Assembly: GCA_017483185.1 (NCBI GenBank)
Contig: JAFULM010000005.1
Span: forward strand, 1 to 44,520
DNA: 44,520 bases
Direction of reading: 5' to 3'
Source: Prevotella sp.
Lineage (GTDB): Bacteria; Bacteroidota; Bacteroidia; Bacteroidales; Bacteroidaceae
The notes under the pieces were generated by a model. That model saw only the letters and a list, made by a program, of their open reading frames with translations, was not told where the DNA came from and made no database searches. The stretch's first letter is position 1. Each line of letters begins with the position of its first letter. This document shows, in pieces, positions 1 to 7,880 of this stretch. A program made the translations under genes and the position numbers.

Positions 1-60
1 AGTTAAGCCCGTCTGCGCCGATGGTACTGCGATGCAATGCGGGAGAGTAGGTGGCCGCCT
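1..60 (+). rRNA. rrf: 5S ribosomal RNA, 3' end (5' part outside window)
   Basis: The first 60 bases read as the 3' part of a Bacteroidetes 5S rRNA, including the characteristic GATGCAATGCGGGAGAGTAG stretch and the closing GGTGGCCGCC. The gene is cut by the window start. A strong terminator follows at once, so this is probably the last gene of an rrn operon lying to the left. Confidence 0.9.
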
Positions 61-70
61 TTTTTCAGAT

Positions 71-117
71 AGAGTTTCCGGAGAGTCAGTGATGACACTC
101 CGGAAACTCTTTTTTTG
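71..117 (+). terminator. Rho-independent terminator of the rRNA operon
   Basis: The arm AGAGTTTCCGGAG (71-83) pairs with CTCCGGAAACTCT (98-110) and is followed by a run of T to position 117. It lies 11 bases past the 5S end. Confidence 0.9.
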
Positions 118-322
118 GGCCCCACCCCGACACCAAGCCCCACGCCAATCGGGTCCGGCCCCACCCCGGCCCTCCCCAAGGGGAGGGTGCCTGCGGGAGG
201 ACGCGGGGGAATGATGATATGGGAGATTATGGGAGGGATGGGAATGATGAGAGGGATGGGATAATGGGAAAAATAGGAGTTGAGATCAGATAATAGAGGC
301 TTTGTGTGGGATAATCAGGAAT
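118..322. other. gene-free spacer, GC-rich then purine-rich
   Basis: I see no gene here. Bases 118-205 are C-rich and hold the short hairpin CCCTCCCC/GGGGAGGG (170-187). This resembles the GC-rich C-tract/G-tract hairpins at 6896-6912 and 25331-25420. Bases 205-290 are purine-rich with a loose GGGATGGGAATGATGA periodicity. Confidence 0.5.
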
Positions 323-338
323 TATATTTGTATATTTG
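323..338 (+). promoter_or_regulatory. tandem -7 promoter boxes for the DUF389 gene
   Basis: Two back-to-back Bacteroidetes -7 boxes, TATATTTG at 323-330 and again at 331-338. A TTTG at 301-304 could be the -33 element of the first box. The expected start of transcription is at about 337-345. This places an upstream in-frame ATG near 345 at or before the transcript start and supports the ATG at 381. Confidence 0.65.
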
Positions 339-380
339 CAGCATGAACTGCATGTTTATGGAATAAAAGTTATCCTGATT

Positions 381-1733
381 ATGAAGATATCTAATATTGT
401 AGAACGGACAAGGGAACGTTTTAATATTCTGCCGGATAAAGATGACGAGCAGGCTATTATAGACCAGATAAGTAGTGGTGTTACTTTCCGTGGAGCAAAT
501 CTATGGGTATTGATATTTGCCATATTCATAGCGTCGTTGGGTCTGAATATTAATTCGACGGCTGTTATTATTGGAGCCATGCTTATCTCGCCACTCATGG
601 GTCCTATTATAGGGATGGGGCTGGCGGTTGGTATCAATGATCTTGCCTTGCTTAAGCGTTCGGCAAAGAACTATGGTGTGGCGACTCTCATCAGTGTAGT
701 AACGGCTACTGTCTATTTTCTTATTTCTCCGCTTGGTGAGGCCCAGTCGGAATTGTTGGCCCGGACTTCGCCCACGCTTTATGATGTTTTTATTGCCTTT
801 TGTGGCGGCGCGGCCGGTATAATAGCGATATGTACAGGTGGCAAGGGCAATGTTATTCCGGGTGTTGCCATTGCGACGGCGTTGATGCCTCCTTTATGTA
901 CAGCCGGTTATGGTCTGGCGACGGGTCATCTGCTTTATTTTCTCGGTGCTTTCTACTTGTTTTTCATCAATACCGTATTTATTGCTTTGGCGACTTACGG
1001 AGGTGTGTGGCTCATGGCGTTCAAGCAGCATGAGTTCCTGACGCCGGAGCGTACCAAGAGAGCGCAACAGATTGTAACGGCTATCGTTGTGGTCACGATG
1101 ATACCTGCTGTTTATATGACCGTCAATATCGTCCGTGACAGTATCTTCAATAATAATGTCCAGAAGTTTGTTAAAGCGGAGTTGGCTCAGATAGGAACGC
1201 AGATAATATCCAATTCGGTAGATAAGGATAGCATGAAACTCAGTATCGTTTCTGTCGGCAGGGAGATAACGGAGCAACGGCAAAAGGAGGCTCAGCAGCG
1301 TTTGACGTTTTATGGTATGACGGGTTATCGGCTTCAGGTCATTCAAGGTGCGCAGAGTGACAGTGTGATGTTGTTGAGTCGTGAACGGAGTGCCATGAAT
1401 ACTGTTCGAGAAGCCGATAGCAGACGTTTATTGGAGATGTCAGCCCAGATAAATGGTCTTATTGGCCAGCTTGATGAATATGCACGTTATGAGTCATTGT
1501 CGGGTGAGCTTCGCGGTGAGATGTCGGCATTGTTTCCTCAAATCAGTGCGTTTAGTCTGTCGCGTGTGGCAGAGATGCATCGTGACACCACTGCGGTAGA
1601 CCATTATGTGGCCGCCTTGATAAGTATATCCGGCGATAAGCGGTTTTCTATGTCGGAGCGTCGTAAACTTGAGGACTGGTTGCGTTCGAGAGTTAAGGCG
1701 GACAGTCTGGTTGTAGTAGAGATGCCGCGGTGA
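381..1733 (+). CDS. DUF389 family integral membrane protein
   Basis: A 450-residue protein of the DUF389 (TIGR00341-like) family, whose function is unknown. A short N-terminal cytoplasmic stretch is followed by a hydrophobic core of about seven membrane segments between residues 40 and 252. The core contains the Gly/Pro-rich run AVIIGAMLISPLMGPIIGMG (61-80), which is the most conserved part of the family, and a second run near 158-175 (IPGVAIATALMPPL). The remaining 200 residues are soluble and charged. The ORF extends 15 codons upstream, but that part overlaps the promoter, so I use the ATG at 381. The gene stands alone between the rrn operon and a strong terminator. Transport of a small solute is a guess from topology only. 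Confidence 0.9.
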   Translation: MKISNIVERTRERFNILPDKDDEQAIIDQISSGVTFRGANLWVLIFAIFIASLGLNINSTAVIIGAMLISPLMGPIIGMGLAVGINDLALLKRSAKNYGVATLISVVTATVYFLISPLGEAQSELLARTSPTLYDVFIAFCGGAAGIIAICTGGKGNVIPGVAIATALMPPLCTAGYGLATGHLLYFLGAFYLFFINTVFIALATYGGVWLMAFKQHEFLTPERTKRAQQIVTAIVVVTMIPAVYMTVNIVRDSIFNNNVQKFVKAELAQIGTQIISNSVDKDSMKLSIVSVGREITEQRQKEAQQRLTFYGMTGYRLQVIQGAQSDSVMLLSRERSAMNTVREADSRRLLEMSAQINGLIGQLDEYARYESLSGELRGEMSALFPQISAFSLSRVAEMHRDTTAVDHYVAALISISGDKRFSMSERRKLEDWLRSRVKADSLVVVEMPR

Positions 1734-1752
1734 GTTTTTGGTTATATCATAA

Positions 1753-1804
1753 GACAGCAACAGCCCGGAAATCATGATGACTTCCGGGCTGTTGCTGTCT
1801 TTTT
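1753..1804. terminator. bidirectional terminator between DUF389 gene and tRNA-Thr
   Basis: A perfect 18-bp stem (1753-1770 with 1782-1799) and 11-base loop are followed by TTTTT on the plus strand. It lies 20 bases past the DUF389 stop and, read leftwards, just past the minus-strand tRNA. The minus-strand T run is poor, so termination is more certain for the plus direction. Confidence 0.88.
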
Positions 1805-1807
1805 CAG

Positions 1808-1881
1808 AGCCTCTTGTCGGATTCGAACCAACGACCCCGAGATTACAAATCACGTGCTCTGGCCAACTGAGCTAAAGAGGC
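1808..1881 (-). tRNA. tRNA-Thr (anticodon TGT)
   Basis: On the minus strand a 74-base cloverleaf is visible. The acceptor GCCTCTT pairs with AAGAGGC, the D arm is AGCTCAGTTGG...GAGC, the anticodon loop is TTTGTAA with anticodon TGT, and the T arm contains GGTTCGAATCC. The CCA end is not encoded. Its 5' end is only four bases from the predicted 3' end of the SRP RNA, so both are probably cut from one transcript, with RNase P making the tRNA 5' end. Confidence 0.96.
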
Positions 1882-1885
1882 GGGT

Positions 1886-1981
1886 GGGCAAGCTACTTGC
1901 ATCGCGCCGCTACAACCAACTACCTTTGCTACGTTCCCGTCCTGGAGGATTCGAAGGGAGCTGGCCGTGCAAGACTTGCCC
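1886..1981 (-). ncRNA. ffs: signal recognition particle RNA (4.5S type)
   Basis: On the minus strand this 96-base segment closes with GGGCAAG...CTTGCCC and an inner CTTGCA/TGCAAG helix. It contains the SRP domain IV signature: AGGAC, then a GGAA tetraloop closed by G-C, then GTAGCA followed by AAGG. This matches the E. coli layout AGGTC-C-GGAA-G-GAAGCAGCCAAGG. The RNA binds Ffh and targets membrane proteins to SecYEG. Ends are inferred from the terminal helix. It has its own -7 box upstream and runs directly into tRNA-Thr. Confidence 0.9.
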
Positions 1982-1997
1982 GTCTTTTAAGCGGATG

Positions 1998-2005
1998 CAA
2001 AGTTA
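1998..2005 (-). promoter_or_regulatory. -7 box for the SRP RNA/tRNA-Thr unit
   Basis: TAACTTTG on the minus strand, 16 bases upstream of the predicted SRP RNA 5' end. It fits the TAnnTTTG consensus. Confidence 0.75.
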
Positions 2006-2138
2006 GCTAAATTAATTCAGATTGGGGCATGGTCAGGGATTAATCGTCTGGTTTTTAACTTATTTTCAGTATTGCGACAGGCGTTTCGTCCGTCGATGGC
2101 GCAAAAATGGCTGATAAAGCATAATTTAAGAATTGCGC

Positions 2139-2171
2139 TTTGCCGATTATGGATTTAATTTCGTATTTTTG
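2139..2171 (+). promoter_or_regulatory. promoter of the DUF4199-GT2-ApbE-Crp operon
   Basis: TTTG at 2139-2142 and TATTTTTG at 2164-2171 are 21 bases apart, the usual Bacteroidetes -33/-7 geometry. The first start codon is at 2207. Confidence 0.8.
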
Positions 2172-2206
2172 CACGAAAATAAGTTCATAAAGGAGCGACA
2201 AACGTC

Positions 2207-2746
2207 ATGAGTCCGGAAGAATACAGACAGCTCAAAGCCTTTGCACGTGTTGACGGTGTGTTGTTGGCGGTGATGTGGACGGCCAGTTTCGGCTGCTACA
2301 TCAGTGGGCTGACCACTCCCATACTTTCTCTTGTCGGCATGTTGCTGGCAGTCGCCTCTCCTTTTTTTGCCGGTGTGCGTTTGGGCAAGTTCCGCGACAA
2401 TGCCCGTGCCGGTGTCATCTCTTTTCGTCGCGGCTACGGCTACATCATTCTGATGTTTTTTTATTCCTCCATTCTTTTCGCGTTGGCCCAGTTCTTATAT
2501 TTCCAGTTTATCGACCAGGGTTTCATCATGAGCCAGTTGAGCATGTTGATCAGCGACGAGACGAATCGTAAAATCCTTGATGGCTACGGCATGACCGATA
2601 CCTTTCGCCAGACGATAGCGCAGATGTCGCAGACTCGTCCGATTGACTATGCCCTCAGCTACTTTTCCATAAATATCATGTTCGGCTTCATCCTCGGGCT
2701 GCCCATTGCGGCGGTCGCGAAGAGAAGTGTGGCAGGACGGAGTTAG
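2207..2746 (+). CDS. DUF4199 domain membrane protein
   Basis: A 179-residue inner-membrane protein matching the DUF4199 family. Four hydrophobic segments are visible at about 15-33, 37-57, 76-98 and 150-170. An Arg/Lys-rich loop (RLGKFRDNARAG, about 58-69) lies between the second and third. The function is unknown. In Bacteroidetes such genes commonly sit just upstream of a GT2 glycosyltransferase, as here, which suggests a shared envelope role. The start is fixed by the promoter 36 bases upstream. The stop codon lies inside the first unit of a degenerate GGAGTTAGAAGGAAT repeat. Confidence 0.88.
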   Translation: MSPEEYRQLKAFARVDGVLLAVMWTASFGCYISGLTTPILSLVGMLLAVASPFFAGVRLGKFRDNARAGVISFRRGYGYIILMFFYSSILFALAQFLYFQFIDQGFIMSQLSMLISDETNRKILDGYGMTDTFRQTIAQMSQTRPIDYALSYFSINIMFGFILGLPIAAVAKRSVAGRS

Positions 2747-2846
2747 AAGGAATAAGGAGTTAGAAGGAAATGGAAGGAGTTAGAAGGAATTAGAAGAAGG
2801 AGTTAGAAGGAATTGGAAGGGGTTAATGAGTTAGAAAGAGTTAAGC
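2739..2846. repeat. degenerate tandem repeat GGAGTTAGAAGGAAT
   Basis: About seven imperfect units built from GGAGTTAGAAGGAAT fill most of the 180-bp gap between DUF4199 and the glycosyltransferase. The first unit supplies the DUF4199 stop codon. The array has no open reading frame or hairpin of note. Confidence 0.8.
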
Positions 2847-2926
2847 CAAATGCAACATAAGGATTTGCATATTCAAGCGCGACAGATTAGAACGACATAA
2901 AGAACATAACATAACAATAAGTCAAA

Positions 2927-3877
2927 ATGGACATATCAGTAGTAATACCATTATATAACGAGGAAGAATCGCTGCCCGAACTCCACTCCTGGATAGAGCG
3001 TGTGATGCGCGCGAACGGCTTCACATACGAGATAATTTTTGTCAACGACGGCTCCACCGACCGCTCCTGGGAAGTCATCGAGGACCTTTGCCGCAAGTCC
3101 CCCTGCGTCCACGGCATCAAGTTCCGCCGCAACTACGGCAAGAGTCCCGCCCTCTACTGCGGCTTTGAACAGGCCCAAGGCGATGTCGTCATCACGATGG
3201 ACGCCGACCTGCAAGACTCGCCCGATGAGATACCCGGTCTCTACCACATGATCAAAGACGAAGGCTACGACCTCGTCTCGGGCTATAAGCAGAAACGCTA
3301 TGACCCGTTGTCAAAGACCATTCCCACCAAACTCTTCAACGCTACGGCGCGTAAGATCAGCGGCATCAATAACCTGCACGACTTCAACTGCGGTCTGAAA
3401 GCCTATCGCAAGGCCGTCGTCAAGAATATCGAAGTCTATGGAGAGATGCACCGTTACATACCATATCTGGCCAAGAACGCCGGTTTCACCAAGATTGGGG
3501 AAAAGGTCGTCCACCATCAGGCCCGCAAGTACGGCACGTCGAAGTTTGGTCTCAACCGCTTCTTCAACGGCTACCTCGACCTCATCACGCTTTGGTTCCT
3601 CAGCGGTTTCGGCCGCAAGCCCATGCACGTGTTCGGTTTCCTTGGCTCCATCATGTTCATCATCGGCCTCCTTTCGGCCTTCATCATCGGCGTCGACAAG
3701 CTCTACGCCCTTGCCAACGGCATCCCCCAGCGTCTCGTGACCGATTCTCCCTACTTCTATATCTCGCTGACGATGATGATCATCGGCACCCAACTGTTTC
3801 TCACAGGTTTCCTTGGCGACCTTGTCAGCCGCACGTCCAACGGGCGCAATGACTATCAGATAGAGGAAAGACTATGA
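2927..3877 (+). CDS. family 2 glycosyltransferase (polyprenyl-phosphate sugar transferase type)
   Basis: A 316-residue GT2 enzyme of the dolichol-phosphate mannosyltransferase/GtrB type. The N-terminal GT-A domain starts at once (ISVVIPLYNEEESL, residues 3-16), with FVNDGSTD at 38-45 and the metal-binding DAD at 92-94 (MDADLQDSPDE). Two C-terminal membrane helices follow at about 230-255 and 270-300. Family members move a sugar from a nucleotide donor to undecaprenyl phosphate at the cytoplasmic face. The sugar cannot be read from the sequence. The stop overlaps the next start (ATGA), so it is translationally linked to the DUF6452 gene. Confidence 0.92.
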   Translation: MDISVVIPLYNEEESLPELHSWIERVMRANGFTYEIIFVNDGSTDRSWEVIEDLCRKSPCVHGIKFRRNYGKSPALYCGFEQAQGDVVITMDADLQDSPDEIPGLYHMIKDEGYDLVSGYKQKRYDPLSKTIPTKLFNATARKISGINNLHDFNCGLKAYRKAVVKNIEVYGEMHRYIPYLAKNAGFTKIGEKVVHHQARKYGTSKFGLNRFFNGYLDLITLWFLSGFGRKPMHVFGFLGSIMFIIGLLSAFIIGVDKLYALANGIPQRLVTDSPYFYISLTMMIIGTQLFLTGFLGDLVSRTSNGRNDYQIEERL

Positions 3878-4434
3878 TACCGGCCTCACCAAGACATCCC
3901 CGCCGCATGTTGCGCAGACCGCCGAAAGACCTTCTTCTGCGTCTCGCCTTCTTCCTTTTTCCCGTCGCAGCTGTTGTCACGGCCGTTCTGACCGTGGCCT
4001 GCTCGTCGGTCGACTGCCCTGTCCAAAACGCCGTCTATACCATCTATAAGGTCTGCGACAGCCACGGCAATCCCATCTCGCTCGGCGACACGCTGACCGT
4101 CACGACCTCATGCAGCGACGGCAACGACAGTGTGCTGCTCAACAAGAACGTCAACACCTCAACATTCAATCTCCCCATCAGCTACAACGAACCGGCAGAC
4201 ACGCTCGTCTTCTATATCAAGGGCGAAGGCTGGGAGACCTTCGACAGTGTCATCGTCTCCAAAGACAACTTTCCGCACTTCGAATCCGTCGACTGCAACA
4301 TCTCTTTTTTCCATACCATCACGGGTGTGAGATGGACCCGCAACATCATCGACTCCATTGTCGTCAACAATCATCAGGTGAATTATGATCTGTCAAAAGA
4401 ACATTTCCACATATATTTCCGGACTGACAATTAG
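3874..4434 (+). CDS. DUF6452 family protein, probable exported lipoprotein
   Basis: A 186-residue protein resembling DUF6452. A basic N-terminus is followed by a hydrophobic stretch (22-42) and Cys43 (TVAC-SS), a plausible but non-ideal lipobox. The rest is a beta-rich Ser/Thr/Asn/Asp-rich domain. The function is unknown. The start overlaps the glycosyltransferase stop by four bases, and an in-frame ATG at 3907 would give a shorter signal peptide. The 3' end overlaps the following gene by 50 bases. The DUF6452/DUF6048 pairing is commonly seen in Bacteroidales. Confidence 0.8.
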   Translation: MIPASPRHPRRMLRRPPKDLLLRLAFFLFPVAAVVTAVLTVACSSVDCPVQNAVYTIYKVCDSHGNPISLGDTLTVTTSCSDGNDSVLLNKNVNTSTFNLPISYNEPADTLVFYIKGEGWETFDSVIVSKDNFPHFESVDCNISFFHTITGVRWTRNIIDSIVVNNHQVNYDLSKEHFHIYFRTDN

Positions 4435-5077
4435 TCTGCTGCTGCTTTTCGTCTCGGCTCCGGCCGCAAAGGCCCAAAACAGACTCTTTGCCGTCGAGAA
4501 GGACTCGGTGCCTCTGTTCAACGGTTTCGCCTTGTCGTTCGACCTTGTCGGGCCCGTCATGCAGTCACTGGGCGACTACGGCGACTATGAAGCCGCGCTG
4601 CGCATCAATCTCCACGACCAATATTTCCCAATCTTTGAGTTGGGCTACGGCCGTGCCGACCGCGACGAGGAGGTGACCGGCATCCGCTACAAGACCGCCG
4701 CACCGTTTTTCCGCATCGGCTGCGACCTCAATCTCCTGCGCAACAAGCACGCCCCCAACCGCCTCTACGGCGGCATCCGCTACGGTTTCACGGCCTATAA
4801 GGTGGACATCGCCCGTCCCGGCATCATCGACCCCGTGTGGGGTAGCGACGCATCATTTGCCATCACCGGCGAGTCCTGCAACCAACACTGGGCCGAAGTC
4901 GTCTTCGGACTTGATGCCAAGGTGTGGGGACCGTTACACATGGGTTGGATTTTCCGCTACAAGCGGCGCATCAGCCACAAGGACACGAGCATCGGCGGCT
5001 CATGGTATGTCCCCGGCTACGGCATACACGGAGACACGCGCCTCGGTGCGACATTCAATGTCATTGTTGATATATGA
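4385..5077 (+). CDS. DUF6048 family outer-membrane-type protein
   Basis: A 230-residue protein resembling DUF6048. The signal peptide (about 1-30, ending AAKAQ) is followed by alternating aromatic/polar strands and many Gly-Tyr/Phe pairs typical of a small beta-barrel, ending near TFNVIVDI. It is probably an outer-membrane protein of unknown role. Its start lies 50 bases inside the upstream DUF6452 gene in another frame. No other start gives a signal peptide, so the overlap is likely genuine. Confidence 0.8.
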   Translation: MICQKNISTYISGLTISLLLLFVSAPAAKAQNRLFAVEKDSVPLFNGFALSFDLVGPVMQSLGDYGDYEAALRINLHDQYFPIFELGYGRADRDEEVTGIRYKTAAPFFRIGCDLNLLRNKHAPNRLYGGIRYGFTAYKVDIARPGIIDPVWGSDASFAITGESCNQHWAEVVFGLDAKVWGPLHMGWIFRYKRRISHKDTSIGGSWYVPGYGIHGDTRLGATFNVIVDI

Positions 5078-5088
5078 TGGAAGATGGC

Positions 5089-5125
5089 AGATGTCAGATG
5101 TTAGATGTCAGATGTTAGATGTCAG
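5089..5125. repeat. 14-bp direct repeat AGATGTCAGATGTT
   Basis: Two exact copies and a 9-base partial copy of AGATGTCAGATGTT lie end to end just after the DUF6048 stop. It is a simple-sequence expansion with no visible role. Confidence 0.85.
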
Positions 5126-5181
5126 ACATTGATTATCCATCATAGCGAACTTATTTCCGGCTACTAACCCACTCATAAATC

Positions 5182-6198
5182 ATGACCAAGAAACTCAAAA
5201 CATGGCAGCTCGCCTTTCTCGCTCTCCTCATCATCGGAACGGTGATGATAGTCAGCCGGCAACGCAACACCGCCTATCAGCATGCCAACGGTTTCATCTT
5301 CGGTACCGTCTACAACATCACATATCAACACGACAGCGACCTCCACAGCCTCATACGTGACGAGCTGCAGAAAGTCGACGCCTCGCTCTCGCCGTTCAAC
5401 AAGGCCTCCGTCATCTCCGCCGTCAACCGCAACGAGGATGTCGTGACCGACGACATGTTCGCGGAAGTCTTCGACCGGGCCATGACCATATCCCGCGAGA
5501 CCGACGGTGCCTTTGACATCACTGTCGCCCCGCTGGTCAACCTCTGGGGCTTCGGCTTCCGCAACGACGTTCCTCCGACGGACCGTGCTGTCGACAGCCT
5601 GCGCCGACTGACGGGTTTTGACAAAGTGCGGATGGCCGATCGCCGTGTGGTGAAGTCCGACCCGCGCGTCATGCTCGACTGCAGCGCCATCGCCAAAGGC
5701 TACGGATGTGATGTCGTGGCTCGTCTGTTGCGCCGCCGCGGTGTGGAAAACTTCATGGTCGAGATTGGCGGCGAGGTGGTCGTCAGCGGTGTCAGCAGCA
5801 AGCGTGTGCCGTGGCGCATCGGTGTCAATAAGCCCACGGAAGACTCGCTCAGCACCGCCAACGAGTTGCAGGCCACGCTGAGCATCACCGACCGCGCGAT
5901 GGCCACGAGCGGCAACTACCGCAACTACTACTATAAGGACGGCAGGCGTTACGCCCACACCATCGACCCGCGCACGGGACGCCCCGTCCAGCACAGCCTC
6001 CTCTCCGCCACGGTCCTTGCCGCCGACTGCGCCACGGCCGACGCATACGCCACAGCCTTCATGGTCATGGGCATGGAGCGGGCGCGCAAGGTTCTGGAGC
6101 GCCACAAGGAGCTGATGGCCTATTTCATCTATTCCGACGACCGCGGCGACTTTGCCGTCTGGGCCTCTCCGTCGCTCGAACCGCGCATAAACAAATAA
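5182..6198 (+). CDS. apbE: FAD:protein FMN transferase (ApbE family)
   Basis: A 338-residue ApbE-type flavinyltransferase, which attaches FMN through a phosphoester bond to Thr/Ser of exported proteins such as Rnf or Nqr subunits. An uncleaved or lipoprotein-like hydrophobic segment at 9-24 anchors it to face the periplasm. Family blocks in order are GAFDITVAPLVNLWGF, DCSAIAKGYGCD, MVEIGGEVVVSG, TSGNYRNYYYKDG with HTIDPRTGRPV, and DCATADAYATAF, where the last Asp and Thr bind Mg2+. It lies 17 bases before the Crp-like gene. No flavinylation target is seen in the window. Confidence 0.93.
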   Translation: MTKKLKTWQLAFLALLIIGTVMIVSRQRNTAYQHANGFIFGTVYNITYQHDSDLHSLIRDELQKVDASLSPFNKASVISAVNRNEDVVTDDMFAEVFDRAMTISRETDGAFDITVAPLVNLWGFGFRNDVPPTDRAVDSLRRLTGFDKVRMADRRVVKSDPRVMLDCSAIAKGYGCDVVARLLRRRGVENFMVEIGGEVVVSGVSSKRVPWRIGVNKPTEDSLSTANELQATLSITDRAMATSGNYRNYYYKDGRRYAHTIDPRTGRPVQHSLLSATVLAADCATADAYATAFMVMGMERARKVLERHKELMAYFIYSDDRGDFAVWASPSLEPRINK

Positions 6199-6214
6199 GA
6201 CACCTCCGAATAGC

Positions 6215-6919
6215 ATGGCACGTTCGCTTCAGATATACGATCAGTTGCTCCGTTTCACCCTCTTCCAGGGTATCAGCCACGGCGATCTGATGCAGATGGT
6301 GGGTCACACCAAGTTCGGTTTTGTCAAACTGCCGCCCGGCAAACGCATCTTCCGCAACGGCGACCGCTGCGACCGCCTCTATTTTCTCATTAACGGCCGT
6401 CTGCGCAGCGAGACAGTCTCCGCCGACGGCACCTATTCCGTCACGGAAGAGATAGACGCGCCCCATCTCCTCCAGCCGGAACGCCTCTTCGGTATCGACC
6501 AGCGCTTTCGCGGAGTGGTGCGCACGGTGACCGACGCCAACTTCATCACCATCGACAAGAAGGAAGTGACCGCCCTCTCAGAGTCCATCATCGTCTTCCG
6601 TCTCAATCTCATCAACATCTTCGCCACTCGGGCCCAGCAGTCCGCGGACGCTCTGTGGACCGCCGCTCCCGACAGCCTTCGCGGGCGCATCGCGCAGTTT
6701 GTCGCCGCCCGTTGCCAGTCGCCGACGGGCCCCAAGACGGTCAGCATCCTCATGGAGCGTCTGGCCCGCGAACTGAATGTCAGACGCATAGAGATCTCAC
6801 GCACTCTCAATGACATGCAGTCCGAAGGTCTCGTCGTCCTGTCCCGCGGCCGTATCATGGTGCCCGCGCTGGAGCGGCTGACAAACCCACCCCAACCCTC
6901 CCGAAGGGAGGGAGCTTGA
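6215..6919 (+). CDS. Crp/Fnr family transcriptional regulator
   Basis: A 234-residue regulator. An N-terminal cyclic-nucleotide-binding-like beta-roll (about 15-125, with KLPPGKRIFRNGD) is followed by a dimer helix and a winged helix-turn-helix (about 185-225, MERLARELNVRRIEISRTL). There are no clustered cysteines, so it does not look like an Fe-S Fnr. The effector is unknown. The last dozen residues (TNPPQPSRREGA) are encoded by a GC-rich hairpin element (CCCTCCC/GGGAGGG, 6896-6912), so the native C-terminus may once have been different. It is the last gene of the operon. Confidence 0.88.
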   Translation: MARSLQIYDQLLRFTLFQGISHGDLMQMVGHTKFGFVKLPPGKRIFRNGDRCDRLYFLINGRLRSETVSADGTYSVTEEIDAPHLLQPERLFGIDQRFRGVVRTVTDANFITIDKKEVTALSESIIVFRLNLINIFATRAQQSADALWTAAPDSLRGRIAQFVAARCQSPTGPKTVSILMERLARELNVRRIEISRTLNDMQSEGLVVLSRGRIMVPALERLTNPPQPSRREGA

Positions 6920-6997
6920 TGTGTTTTGGCACTTGGGACTTTGTTTTATGCGTTAAGACCGAGTCGTTTTTTTTCGGCACATTTTATTTGATGGGAT

Positions 6998-7020
6998 TAT
7001 GTCATTTTGATACACCCTCT
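6998..7020. repeat. remnant arm of palindromic element family C
   Basis: The segment TCATTTTGATACACCCTC (7003-7020) matches the right outer arm of the palindrome at 35606-35629 (GCATTTTGACACACCCTC). In both places a B-type repeat unit follows downstream in the same direction. A separate perfect 11-bp hairpin (TTCTTTCCAAT, 7041-7051 with 7061-7071) lies between arm and unit only at this locus. Confidence 0.6.
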
Positions 7021-7087
7021 GAATATTATTTTTTACTCAATTCTTTCCAATCTTTAAAGAATTGGAAAGAAAAACACTTCCGTATAG

Positions 7088-7489
7088 TCACGTATATGCA
7101 ATTAAAATGCGCCGAAATCTTAAAATGTCGTGATTATTCCGAAAAACACGCTCTTCCGGAACTTCAGAAAACGTCGTTCGGCAGGACGAAAACCACCGTT
7201 TCGCATCACATTTTCCTTGCCGCCGCGAGCCGTAAGGGCCCCGTTGGTCTGCCGCGGGCACGCCGTTGTCTCCTCACGAGCACGCCGTTGTCATGCAACG
7301 GGGGCCCCGTTGCAAGCTCGGGAGGCCCTTACGGCAAGACGGAAAAATCGGCAGCGAAACACAAATGTGTATAACCCACTGATAGTCAATCGGTTGTGAA
7401 AATCACGAAAAATAGCCGTTTTTTGACCTGAAATACGGATTTGTGAGGTCCGAGCGGTATTAACACACGTTAAAGTAAAGTTTATTCAT
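7088..7489 (+). repeat. long repeat unit B1 (about 400 bp) with a 107-bp core
   Basis: This stretch aligns by eye along most of its length with 35632-36036. Shared landmarks are GAAATCTTAAAATG, TTATTCCGAAAAACACG, GTCGTTCGGCAGGACGA, CTGATAGTCAA, and the closing TTAACACACGTTAAAGTAAA. The core at 7229-7335 has inverted ends GCCGTAAGG and CCTTACGGC. Two short reading frames cross it, but they differ in frame and length from those at the second copy, so I do not call genes. Confidence 0.85.
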
Positions 7490-7534
7490 GGCGAGCGGTG
7501 TTTCCGGGTCCATTCGAATGGGTCGCGACCATCA

Positions 7535-7880
7535 GCTGATGTCACAGAACCCAAAAATGGCGACCATCGGCTGATGTCACAGAACTCCAAAAATGGCACC
7601 CGTCGGCTGATATAACAGAACTCCAAAAATGACACCCGTCAGCTGATGTCACAGAACTCCAAAAATGGCACCCGTCAGCTGATGTCACAGAGCTCCAAAA
7701 ATGGCACCCGTCGGCTGATGTCACAGAACTCCACAAATGGCACCCGTCAGCTGATGTCACAGAACTCCAAAAATGGCACCCGTCGGCTGATGTCACAGAA
7801 CTCCAAAAATGGCACCCGTCGGCTGATGTCACAGAACTCCAAAAATGGCACCCGTCAGCTGATGTCACAGAATCCAAAAG
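7535..7880. repeat. 36-bp tandem repeat array, ten units
   Basis: Units begin GCTGATGTCACAGAACTCC at 7535, 7570, 7606, 7642, 7678, 7714, 7750, 7786, 7822 and 7858. The period is exactly 36 except for one 35. Units differ by only a few substitutions and there are no unique spacers, so it is not CRISPR. Both strands stay open through the array (12-residue repeats such as MSQNSKNGTRQL on plus), which follows from the period being a multiple of three. Confidence 0.95.

Noticed and set aside
7041-7071. Terminator for the Crp operon
   Set aside because: The 11-bp stem is perfect, but no T run follows on either strand and it lies 120 bases past the stop.
6916-7399. Two small genes inside repeat unit B1
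   Set aside because: They cross the repeat in frames not preserved in the second copy at 35632-36036, and no start signal is present.
7535-7880. CRISPR array
   Set aside because: The 36-bp units abut directly with no unique spacers and no cas genes are near.
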